Assembly (NCBI GenBank): GCA_012798265.1
Contig: JAAZNM010000005.1
Span: 1 to 64,000, forward strand
From: Candidatus Roizmanbacteria bacterium
GTDB lineage: Bacteria > Patescibacteriota > Microgenomatia > UBA1406 > GWC2-37-13
Direction: 5' to 3'
DNA: 64,000 bases
Shown here: piece after piece, positions 33,969-41,351 of the stretch
Numbering within the stretch: the stretch's first letter is position 1
How the letters are laid out: each line of letters begins with the position of its first letter
Position numbers and translations under genes: made by a program
The notes under the pieces: generated by a model
What the model was told of the DNA's origin: nothing
What the model saw: only the letters and a program-made list of their open reading frames with translations
Databases searched by the model: none

Positions 33969-35084
33969 CACCTGGCGGTAAAAAACTTCTGTTTCTGTTA
34001 TAATCCTGTCCCAGCCGTATTTTTGGCTTTCCTTGACACACCAATCGCTCAACTCTTTTCTCAATCCGTCATCGACAATGAGTTTCTCCAAGGCCTTGGT
34101 CAAAGCCTTAACGTCTTTCTGTTTGACCAGTAAATTCTGGCCCGGATAATTTTTTAACATCTCCTTGAAACTTTCATTTTTAAAGCCGACTATCGGACAA
34201 CCGCAAGCCATCGCCTCAAGTACCGTCAAACCAAAAGCTTCGTCGGCATAGGGAGCGCAAAAAATATCGGCCCGTTGATAATACGAGACTCTTTTGTCGC
34301 CGACGATCTCGCCCCGGAAAAAAACGTTGTCTTTAATTTTTTTTTCATTGGCAAACTGTTCGAATTTTTGCCGGTCCATACCGTCGCCGACCACATCAAG
34401 TCTTATGTCGGGATATTTTTTTATTAGTTCTATCATCGCCTTAAGCAAATATTGAGGGCCTTTGCGACTTACCAACCTGGCTAAAAATAAGATAGATATC
34501 CTGTTTCGGTCGGTTTTATATTCCAGGGGATAAAAAATCTCCCGATCGACTCCGTGGATGATCTTTCTTTGGAATACCCGCCTGGCGCACAAATGACGCC
34601 ATCTTTTCCTGACGATCTCCGACACAAAGATTGCTCCCTCGACGTTTTTTGAAAAGGTGTTTTTGAAAAGCGGGAGAAAAGGGTTGAACATATTAAGAAC
34701 CGAGTTGTTGTTCCATGCGGTATGAAAAGTGGCCACTTTCGGCAAAGGCGACTCTTTGATAATCTGCCAGGAAAAGGCCGGAAGATAAGGTTCGTGAATA
34801 TGCCAAAGATCATAATCGGTGTTTCGAACCAAAGCATCTATTTTTTTATCGCTGTACGGAAGAAGAATATTTCCCCAGTTGCCGTTAAGGCTGGGAACCG
34901 GAAAAACCTGACCGACCGACTGGTAGTTGGAAAAAGGAAGAATATTCTTTCCGGTACCAAAAACAGCTACATGGTGACCTTTTTTTTCCAAGCCTTTGGA
35001 AAGATGGTAGACATGCTCCTGGACACCGCCGGCTGAGGAGGCATCCGATGAAAAAAGCATGGCTATCTTCAGTTTTTTCGGCAT
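33942..35084 (-). CDS. Glycosyltransferase family 4 (GT-B fold)
   Basis: A 380-aa cytoplasmic GT-B enzyme. The N-terminal acceptor domain has SAGGVQEHVYHLSKGLEKKGH and DYDLWHIHEPYLPAF. The C-terminal donor domain has FLARLVSRKGPQYLL, a GDGMDRQKFE segment and the E-x7-E motif in PYADEAFGLTVLEAMACG. The start at 35084 is placed just before the conserved KIAMLF strand; a start at 35111 would overlap dnaB by 20 bp. Confidence 0.88.
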   Translation of the reverse strand: MPKKLKIAMLFSSDASSAGGVQEHVYHLSKGLEKKGHHVAVFGTGKNILPFSNYQSVGQVFPVPSLNGNWGNILLPYSDKKIDALVRNTDYDLWHIHEPYLPAFSWQIIKESPLPKVATFHTAWNNNSVLNMFNPFLPLFKNTFSKNVEGAIFVSEIVRKRWRHLCARRVFQRKIIHGVDREIFYPLEYKTDRNRISILFLARLVSRKGPQYLLKAMIELIKKYPDIRLDVVGDGMDRQKFEQFANEKKIKDNVFFRGEIVGDKRVSYYQRADIFCAPYADEAFGLTVLEAMACGCPIVGFKNESFKEMLKNYPGQNLLVKQKDVKALTKALEKLIVDDGLRKELSDWCVKESQKYGWDRIITETEVFYRQVLNHPDFDY

Positions 35085-35091
35085 GGTTTTT

Positions 35092-36435
35092 TTACAAAGA
35101 CTCTTTTTCAATACTGTAGAATTTGACCCGGTCTCCCCGGAACATTAGGTCTATCTCCCCGGTCGGTCCGTTACGATGTTTGGCTATGTAGATTTTCACC
35201 AGCTTTTTACTCTGATCGAGCAGATCTTCACCTTCATCCTCCTGGTAGATGAACATGACCACGTCGGCATCTTGTTCGATGGCTCCTGACTCGCGCAGAT
35301 CGGCTAGTTGGGGTTTTTTTGTCCCCCTCTGCTCTACTGCTCGCGACAACTGGGAGATAGCCATGACCGGTATCTTGAGTTCACGAGCCAAATTCTTCAA
35401 ACCTTGGGAGACAAACGACACCTCCTGGACGCGGGAATCGAACCGCTTTCCGGCATCGGCCAGCTGAAGATAATCGACGATGATGAATTTGACGTTTTTT
35501 TCGACCTTGAGTTTTCTTGCCTTGGTTCTCATTTCGAGGATCGAAGTTCCGGGAGTATCGTCGATAAATATTGGCGCCTCTGACAGCTCTCCCATTGCCT
35601 CGGTCAACTTTTTATAATCTTCGTCCGAAAGCCTGCCGGTTTTTAACCTCCAAGCGTCTATATCGGCTTTACCGACGAGAAGACGATCGACCAATTCTTC
35701 CTTACTCATCTCCAACGAAAAAAATCCCACCGGCATTTTCTCCCTAGTGGCCACGTGGAGAGCTATATTCAAAGCCAAAGTAGTTTTACCGACACCCGGG
35801 CGGGCTGCCAGAACGATAAGGTTTGAGTCCTGCATTCCCGACAGTTTACTATCTAGATCGCCAAAACCTGTCGGCACCCCTCTCATGCCCGCTCCCCGTT
35901 TTATAAACTCTTCCAAACGTTCAAAGCTTTCTGACAAAACTTCTTTAAGTTCGATAAAATCGCGGTGGAGATGTTCCTGGGACAAAGAAAAGATTTGTGT
36001 TTCCGCCTGGTCAAGCAATTTTTTAACATCTCCCTTATCGTCAAATGATTTTTCCACCAGACGTGACGACATCTCAATAAGCTGGCGCTTTGTATAATGA
36101 TCTTTAACTATCCTACCGTAGTTTTCCACATAAGCCGATGTCGGGACGGTGTTGATCAGATCGGAAAGATAACTTTTTCCACCGATCTTTTTAAGTGTTC
36201 CTTCCCGTTTCAACTCGTTTTGGATCGTGACGACGTCAATCGGTTCCTGCTTCTCAAAAAGCGTCAACATTGCCGAAAAAATCGTCTGATGTTCCGGTTG
36301 ATAAAAATATTCCGCCTTTAGAAACTCGGCCACAAGATTTATCGCTCCCGAATCAATGAGAATGGCGCCTAAGACTGATTTTTCAGCCTCAATATCATGA
36401 GGAGGAATTTTGAGGGCCTCTGATGAAGTCGGCAT
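35092..36435 (-). CDS. dnaB: Replicative DNA helicase DnaB
   Basis: A 447-aa protein. The N-terminal domain begins PPHDIEAEKSVLGAILID, and a RecA-type ATPase follows: Walker A LAARPGVGKTTLALNIA near residue 205, SLEMSKEEL, Walker B IIVDYLQL near 310 and the QLSRAVEQR and LRESGAIEQDADVV segments. It unwinds DNA at the replication fork as a hexamer. No intein is present. It is followed directly by the GT4 gene and preceded by the MBL-fold gene with a 4-bp gap. Confidence 0.96.
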   Translation of the reverse strand: MPTSSEALKIPPHDIEAEKSVLGAILIDSGAINLVAEFLKAEYFYQPEHQTIFSAMLTLFEKQEPIDVVTIQNELKREGTLKKIGGKSYLSDLINTVPTSAYVENYGRIVKDHYTKRQLIEMSSRLVEKSFDDKGDVKKLLDQAETQIFSLSQEHLHRDFIELKEVLSESFERLEEFIKRGAGMRGVPTGFGDLDSKLSGMQDSNLIVLAARPGVGKTTLALNIALHVATREKMPVGFFSLEMSKEELVDRLLVGKADIDAWRLKTGRLSDEDYKKLTEAMGELSEAPIFIDDTPGTSILEMRTKARKLKVEKNVKFIIVDYLQLADAGKRFDSRVQEVSFVSQGLKNLARELKIPVMAISQLSRAVEQRGTKKPQLADLRESGAIEQDADVVMFIYQEDEGEDLLDQSKKLVKIYIAKHRNGPTGEIDLMFRGDRVKFYSIEKESL

Positions 36436-36439
36436 ATGA

Positions 36440-37087
36440 TTAGCTATTTTCCATAAGGACTACTTTCATTTCTTCGGTCAGGTCTTCTTTTTTTAGAACA
36501 AGTTTCGGAACCGCAGAAATATTTTCCGAGGACATCTTTTTCAAAAACTCACTGACCGGCGCCAGTTTTGATTTTTCCGGTGATTCGGAGTTCATGCCAA
36601 AATGCATCGGAATGATTATCTTCGGTTCGATTTTTTTTACCAGCTCGGCCGCCTGGCCGGCATCAACCGTATAATTTCCGCCAACCGGCACGAGCAAAAC
36701 ATCGATTACCCCCAAAACGTCTATGAAGTTATCATCGGGAACATAACCGATATCTCCACAATGAAGGATGGTAATTCCTTCCGTCTCAATTTTGAAGATG
36801 ATATTTTCCCCTTTTTCTTCACCTTTTTTGTCATCGTGGTAACTTTGGAAACCAAAGATCCTCATGCCTTTTTTTTCAAATTCACCCGGCATATTGATGA
36901 CCAAAGGGTTATTTTCGACCAACCCGATTTGATTGTGATCGTCGTGATCGTGGGATACGGTTATGATATCGCTCTCGACCTTCGGGTACTTTATTCCGAC
37001 CGTTTTCGGATCAAAGGGATCGGTCACCAAGCGGGCATCTTTGGTTTTTATCAGAAAAGACGAATGACCCAGGTAACGAATTTCCAT
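36440..37087 (-). CDS. Metallo-beta-lactamase-fold hydrolase (UPF0173-like)
   Basis: A 215-aa protein of the L-ascorbate-lactonase-like MBL group. It starts MEIRYLGHSSFLIKTKDARL, carries metal motif SHDHDDHNQ near residue 45, ILHCGDIGY near 110 and PMHFGMNS near 162. Substrate unknown. It lies in the dnaB direction, 4 bp upstream. Confidence 0.88.
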   Translation of the reverse strand: MEIRYLGHSSFLIKTKDARLVTDPFDPKTVGIKYPKVESDIITVSHDHDDHNQIGLVENNPLVINMPGEFEKKGMRIFGFQSYHDDKKGEEKGENIIFKIETEGITILHCGDIGYVPDDNFIDVLGVIDVLLVPVGGNYTVDAGQAAELVKKIEPKIIIPMHFGMNSESPEKSKLAPVSEFLKKMSSENISAVPKLVLKKEDLTEEMKVVLMENS

Positions 37088-37201
37088 GGGAAAAAGATTA
37101 GCAAATTACTTCATAAAAATCAACGCGAAGATTAGGGCAATATCGTATACCGTTTTTTTGTCCTGAAAAAAACGATTTAAAAAGGCAAGGAATATTCTTT
37201 T

Positions 37202-37594
37202 TTACTGACATATGGCCTTTTTGACATCTTCTTTTTGTTTTTCCGGTAATCTGTCTATCTGTTTGATTATGTTCCCTAAAGTGCTGTCAAAAACAAAATC
37301 GCCGATAATCTCGGCCGACTTGGAGGCTGTTGAGGAAATATAACCGCCCGCTTCGCCGAAAGCGCTGGTTATCGACCGATTGGCCTGGTCTAAAGACCTG
37401 TCAACAACGTCTTTCCCGAAACGGTGGATTTCGTTTTTTATGTCGGTCTGGGTACCCAAAACCTGTTTATGTTCTGAGGCGTTTTTTCTATAAATCCGCT
37501 CAAAGGCAAAACCAACGGCGATAAGCAATATGACAAGGGCAATTTTTAGATATAAACTTGACGATCTGGGCTTTTCTAATGGTTTTACGGCCAT
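37202..37594 (-). CDS. Single-span membrane protein of unknown function
   Basis: A 130-aa protein with one transmembrane helix (about residues 15-32) and an external, mostly helical part rich in Ser, Ala and Lys. Family not recognised. The start lies 5 bp from an 18-bp perfect palindrome that overlaps the promoter region. Confidence 0.65.
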   Translation of the reverse strand: MAVKPLEKPRSSSLYLKIALVILLIAVGFAFERIYRKNASEHKQVLGTQTDIKNEIHRFGKDVVDRSLDQANRSITSAFGEAGGYISSTASKSAEIIGDFVFDSTLGNIIKQIDRLPEKQKEDVKKAICQ

Positions 37595-37599
37595 AGTTA

Positions 37600-37617
37600 T
37601 GCTAAAATATTTTAGCA
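37600..37617. promoter_or_regulatory. 18-bp perfect palindrome (candidate operator)
   Basis: TGCTAAAATATTTTAGCA is fully symmetric. It lies directly upstream of the 130-aa membrane protein and 22 bp upstream of tRNA-His on the other strand. Its GCTAAAATAT half is also found at 14469-14478 in the repeat-rich region. Confidence 0.5.
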
Positions 37618-37638
37618 GAAAACGGATGTCAAATTATT

Positions 37639-37713
37639 GGTGACTGTAGCTCAACCCGGTAGAGCATCAGCCTGTGGAGCTGACTGTTGCGGGTTCAAAT
37701 CCCGTCAGTCACC
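37639..37713 (+). tRNA. tRNA-His (GTG)
   Basis: Acceptor arms GTGACTG and CAGTCAC pair. An extra G at 37639 can face discriminator C at 37713, the histidine identity pair. The anticodon stem TCAGC/GCTGA holds loop CTGTGGA, anticodon GTG. T-arm GCGGGTTCAAATCCCGT is standard. CCA is not encoded. Confidence 0.95.
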
Positions 37714-37770
37714 CACACTTCGCCCAAAAAAAAATGGGGCTTCGCGTGGTATAGTCCAAGGCGAAGTGTG
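37714..37770 (+). repeat. 11-bp inverted repeat after tRNA-His
   Basis: CACACTTCGCC (37714-37724) and GGCGAAGTGTG (37760-37770) are perfectly complementary around a loop of about 35 nt containing an A9 run. It starts where the tRNA ends, so it may form the 3' trailer. Further CGAAG-rich sequence continues to about 37800. Confidence 0.6.
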
Positions 37771-37824
37771 TCCCGCAAAGCTCGAAAAGCGAAGCGAATA
37801 TACCCAAAAATCTTAAAAAGAAGA

Positions 37825-38418
37825 TTACAAACCAAGATCGACGGCGATTTTCTGCATCGATAAAAAACATATCTCGACGAATTTTTCCAAAGGAATATTC
37901 AGGCCATCGGGTTTACTACATAAAACTACTTCGTCCCTTCGGGTGCCGGCGGCAAACTTCGGCTCTTTAAGAAATCTTTTCATGACTGAAGACAGTTTAA
38001 CGTCAGCCAGTTTTTTTGAAGGATAAACCAAGGCGGTCGCCACTATCAATCCGGTAAGACTGTCGGCGCATAATATCGCCCACTGGGCTTTTGTCTCATA
38101 TCTGATATTTTGGCCCAGATCGTGCGATTTGACTATCCGCTCGACCGAATCGCTTATGGTCAAACCGTACTTGGCCAAGGCTTCCCTGGTTTTGTTGGGA
38201 TGATCGGCCTTGAACTCGCCTCCGAAATCGATATCGTGTATAAGACCTGCCAGCAACCAATCTTCCTTTGCCGGCTCGTTATCGGCAAAGCAACCCAGAC
38301 CATTAAGATAATCGTAGATACCTCCCATACAGGCTTCCAAAGCCAGGGAGTGCTTGACTATATTCGGTTCAAGCTGGGCTTTTACGGCCTCAAAATATTT
38401 CTGTCTGTCATACTGCAT
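37825..38418 (-). CDS. HD-domain hydrolase
   Basis: A 197-aa protein with HD-superfamily motifs: H in IVKHSLALE near residue 22, the HD pair in AGLIHDIDFGG near 65, a later histidine in VKSHDLG near 107 and an Asp in CADSLTGLI near 125. Relatives hydrolyse phosphate bonds of nucleotides. A TATAAT box ends 8 nt before the start, so the mRNA is nearly leaderless. Confidence 0.86.
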   Translation of the reverse strand: MQYDRQKYFEAVKAQLEPNIVKHSLALEACMGGIYDYLNGLGCFADNEPAKEDWLLAGLIHDIDFGGEFKADHPNKTREALAKYGLTISDSVERIVKSHDLGQNIRYETKAQWAILCADSLTGLIVATALVYPSKKLADVKLSSVMKRFLKEPKFAAGTRRDEVVLCSKPDGLNIPLEKFVEICFLSMQKIAVDLGL

Positions 38419-38540
38419 AAAAAATGATTATAGCAAAAAATGAAAAAATGGTTTTTATATCCTAATAATTTTTTCAGCTGCTTTTCAGAAAGTTTTAATA
38501 AATTTTAACCGTTAGACATTGAAAGGAGGTGAACGAAAAC

Positions 38541-38795
38541 ATGATAAATAGAATGGTCGTCTACCCTTATTATCACCGAGTCGGATTCGGTTTTGGAATA
38601 ATCCCTTTTATCTTTGAAGTCGTTTTCTGGGTGCTTATTGTCGCGATGATCGTCTCATTGGTAAGAGGTTCCAAAAACCAAACGAATGACGAAACCGGCA
38701 CGGAGAATAACTATATTGAGATCATAAAAGAAAGATATGCCAAAGGAGAGATCGACAAAAAACAGTTCGAACAACTAAAAAAAGATCTTGCCTAA
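38541..38795 (+). CDS. Small SHOCT-type membrane protein
   Basis: An 84-aa protein with one hydrophobic segment (about residues 18-42). Its C-terminal short helical domain (YIEIIKERYAKGEIDKKQF, then EQLKKDL) fits the SHOCT motif. It is one of few genes here with a classical ribosome site: AAAGGAGGTGA ends 8 nt before the ATG at 38541. An in-frame GTG within that Shine-Dalgarno sequence is therefore not the start. Confidence 0.8.
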   Translation: MINRMVVYPYYHRVGFGFGIIPFIFEVVFWVLIVAMIVSLVRGSKNQTNDETGTENNYIEIIKERYAKGEIDKKQFEQLKKDLA

Positions 38796-38817
38796 TCCCA
38801 AAGACAAACTATATAAT
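38788..38817 (+). promoter_or_regulatory. Promoter of the hydrogenase-like operon
   Basis: TTGCCT (38788-38793) and TATAAT (38812-38817) are 18 bp apart. The ATG at 38825 lies one base past the predicted start, so the transcript is effectively leaderless. Confidence 0.6.
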
Positions 38818-38824
38818 GATATAT

Positions 38825-39349
38825 ATGACAAGAATAAAAAGCTTTTTGATCGCCCGGGCGGATCTTGTCGGTATGGAACAAATGTTACCGGCACTTGCCT
38901 TTCTTATTCCCCTGTTTATTTCGGGGCCGCAGTGGTTGACAGGAACGACGGTAAACTGTTTGTTGTTTCTTACGTCAACCAGACTGTCCAAAAAAAACCT
39001 TTATCTGGTTACGGTATTACCAAGCCTCGGAGCCTTAACCCACGGTCTTCTCTTTGGCACCATGACCAAGTATTTGATTTACATGATTCCTTTCATATGG
39101 GCGGCTAATTTTATCCTGATTTGGACTTTCAGCAGACTACTTTCTGAATTCGACAACGTCTGGATCGCGGTTTTGGCAAGTTCTCTTACCAAATCCGTAT
39201 TTCTCTATGGAGGGGTCGCTGCCATGTTTGGCATCGGACTTGTACCGAAATTGTTTATCGCCTCTATGGGAATAGTTCAATTATACACATCTTTGTCCGG
39301 TGGGCTATTATCATTAGCAATAGAAAGAATGATCAAAAAATATGAATGA
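38825..39349 (+). CDS. Membrane partner of the hydrogenase-like protein
   Basis: A 174-aa protein with five or six transmembrane helices (ALAFLIPLFISG, YLVTVLPSLGALTHGLLF, MIPFIWAANFILIWTF, VWIAVLASSLTKSVFLYGG, LFIASMGIVQLYTSLSGG). It looks like the small membrane proteins found next to or fused with Fe-hydrogenase-like domains, and faintly like ECF-type S components. It overlaps the next gene by 8 bp, so the two are translationally coupled. An upstream ATG at 38816 overlaps the -10 box. Confidence 0.65.
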   Translation: MTRIKSFLIARADLVGMEQMLPALAFLIPLFISGPQWLTGTTVNCLLFLTSTRLSKKNLYLVTVLPSLGALTHGLLFGTMTKYLIYMIPFIWAANFILIWTFSRLLSEFDNVWIAVLASSLTKSVFLYGGVAAMFGIGLVPKLFIASMGIVQLYTSLSGGLLSLAIERMIKKYE

Positions 39350-40127
39350 TACCGCCAAACTTGTTGAACTGCTTAAAAAAAAGGTAAAACTTGTGGCCAT
39401 GCTTGCCCCTTCTTTTCCCATTATGTATGAATATCCCCAGATAGTCGGCCGGCTTAAACGTCTTGGATTTTCTTATGTGGTGGAAGTAGCTGTAGGGGCT
39501 AAAAAAACCAATGAAGAGGTACTTACTTTGCTAAAAAACAATCCCGGCTCAAGATTTATTGCCAGTCCCTGTGCCAGTTTCGTCAGGTTGGTGAGAAAAA
39601 AACATCCGCAACTTTTGCCATATCTGGCTTTTAAAGCCGACTCGCCAATGGTGGCAACCGCCAAAATCGTCAGGGAAAAATATCCGGGATTCAAGCCGGT
39701 GTTTATCGGACCATGCATTGTCAAGAAACTCGAATCTTCAGAAGACTATTCCGAACTCGATATCCTTGTCGTCAATTATAAGGAGCTTGATTCGGTACTC
39801 CAACAGTTGGGAATCGTCGATGATCCGGAAGATGTAAACTCTTTGTTTGATATGAGTGAAAAGTCTACCCGCATCTATCCAATGGATGCCGGACTTACCG
39901 ACACCAGCGGTATAAGAAACATATTAAACGAAGACGAGATAATGGTCGTCTCCGGTTGGAAAAACTGCGAAACCGCTTTGGAAGAGTTTGAAAAAAACAA
40001 GAAAATAAGATTCCTCGATATTCTTTTTTGCGATGGCGGCTGCATCAATGGACCGGGAATATCAAGCAATCTCAATCTTGAGGAAAGAAAGAAAAAGATA
40101 ATCGAATTCGCCCAAAGGCAATCTTGA
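39342..40127 (+). CDS. Stand-alone [FeFe]-hydrogenase H-cluster domain protein
   Basis: A 261-aa protein matching the C-terminal catalytic domain of [FeFe] hydrogenases, without the N-terminal ferredoxin domains. All four Cys ligands of the H-cluster [4Fe-4S] are present: C77 in ASPCASF (L1), C125 in GPCIVKKLE (L2), C230 and C234 in FCDGGCING (L3). The L2 lysine and glutamate are kept (K128, E131). The proton-relay Cys of the usual TSCCP motif is Pro76, and the L2 Met is Gly123. These changes argue against a standard H2-producing enzyme. No HydE, HydF or HydG maturase is in this window. Confidence 0.8.
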   Translation: MNDTAKLVELLKKKVKLVAMLAPSFPIMYEYPQIVGRLKRLGFSYVVEVAVGAKKTNEEVLTLLKNNPGSRFIASPCASFVRLVRKKHPQLLPYLAFKADSPMVATAKIVREKYPGFKPVFIGPCIVKKLESSEDYSELDILVVNYKELDSVLQQLGIVDDPEDVNSLFDMSEKSTRIYPMDAGLTDTSGIRNILNEDEIMVVSGWKNCETALEEFEKNKKIRFLDILFCDGGCINGPGISSNLNLEERKKKIIEFAQRQS

Positions 40128-40151
40128 CAAAAATCGCCGAACAAGTATAAT
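40124..40151 (+). promoter_or_regulatory. Consensus promoter of histidine decarboxylase gene
   Basis: TTGACA (40124-40129), 16-bp spacer, TATAAT (40146-40151). Predicted start near 40158, leaving a leader of about 19 nt without a clear Shine-Dalgarno sequence. Confidence 0.65.
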
Positions 40152-40176
40152 ATTTCCGCCATAAAAAGCGAATTCC

Positions 40177-41274
40177 ATGGGTAAACGTACAGAACAGCTT
40201 CTTGATGAATTTGAAGAAAACATGAAGGGTCAAACCGCCTCAATGCTAGGCTACCCTATCAATACAAAGGATGACTTCAAAAATCTTTATCGTTTTTTTG
40301 ATTTTTCTCTGATCAATCTCGGCGATCCTTTCGTACCGTCAAGTTGGCGCATCAACTCGGAAAACTTTGAGGTCGAAGCTCTTCGTTTCTTCGCCTCGCT
40401 TTACAAAATGCCTAAGGACGATTTTTGGGGATACTTGTCTTCCGGGGGAACCGAAAGCAATATGTACGGCATCTTCCTGGGACGACAACTTTACCCGGAC
40501 GGCATCTTATATTTTTCCAAAGACACTCACTATTCCATCGCCAAGATCGCCAGGCTTCTCAATATTAAACCCGTCCTAATAAACTCTCAGGACAACGGTG
40601 AAATAGATTATCAAGACTTGGAAAAACAGTTGATGAGCAATAAAACAAAACCGCCCATATTGAATCTCAACATCGGGACCACGATGAAAGGAGCGATAGA
40701 CAATGTTGAAAAAGTCATAAACATACTTCAAAAAAACTCCATATCCAGATATCATATCCACTGCGATGCGGCCCTGTTCGGCATGTTTATTCCTTTTTTG
40801 AAAAACGCCCCCAAGGTTGACTTCACTTTGCCTATCGGCAGTCTGGCCATCTCCGGACATAAGTTCATCGGTACCCATATCCCCTGCGGCATAGCCCTCG
40901 CCAGGAAAAATCTGGTCAAAAAAATAGAAAAACCGATAGACTATATCGGATCCGTCGACACGACAATCGCCGGATGCCGTAACGGACACACTCCGTTATT
41001 CCTGTGGTATGCGATAAAAACCCGTGGAGCAAAAGGTTTCGCCAAAGAAGCCAACGTCTGCATAAATAATGCTAAATATCTGTATGAGAAGTTGAAAAAA
41101 ATCAACTGGCCGTGTTTTTTGAATCCCTGTTCAAATACGGTTCTCCTTAAAAAACCATCCGACAAAATTGCCAGGAAATGGCAGCTGGCCATTTCGGAAA
41201 ATTGGGCGCATGTCGTCGTCATGCAACCGGTGACAAAACAACGCATCGATGCCTTCGTTAAAGATCTGGGTTGA
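40177..41274 (+). CDS. hdc: PLP-dependent histidine decarboxylase
   Basis: A 365-aa group II decarboxylase close in pattern to bacterial PLP histidine decarboxylases. It has the N-terminal GQTASMLGYPIN, glycine loop SSGGTESNMYGIFLGR, the HIHCDAALFGMF Asp motif and Schiff-base Lys229 in AISGHKFIG. The DYIGSVDTTIAGCRNGHTPL segment is characteristic. It would convert histidine to histamine and CO2. A related amino-acid decarboxylase specificity cannot be excluded. The product could serve acid or energy balance if an antiporter exists elsewhere. It has its own promoter. Confidence 0.85.
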   Translation: MGKRTEQLLDEFEENMKGQTASMLGYPINTKDDFKNLYRFFDFSLINLGDPFVPSSWRINSENFEVEALRFFASLYKMPKDDFWGYLSSGGTESNMYGIFLGRQLYPDGILYFSKDTHYSIAKIARLLNIKPVLINSQDNGEIDYQDLEKQLMSNKTKPPILNLNIGTTMKGAIDNVEKVINILQKNSISRYHIHCDAALFGMFIPFLKNAPKVDFTLPIGSLAISGHKFIGTHIPCGIALARKNLVKKIEKPIDYIGSVDTTIAGCRNGHTPLFLWYAIKTRGAKGFAKEANVCINNAKYLYEKLKKINWPCFLNPCSNTVLLKKPSDKIARKWQLAISENWAHVVVMQPVTKQRIDAFVKDLG

Positions 41275-41351
41275 TTTTAAAAAAGTCTTGATAATCTTCC
41301 CAAAAAAATTTATCATGAATTTATAGGGCATAAATCTTTCTTTGGCAAACG

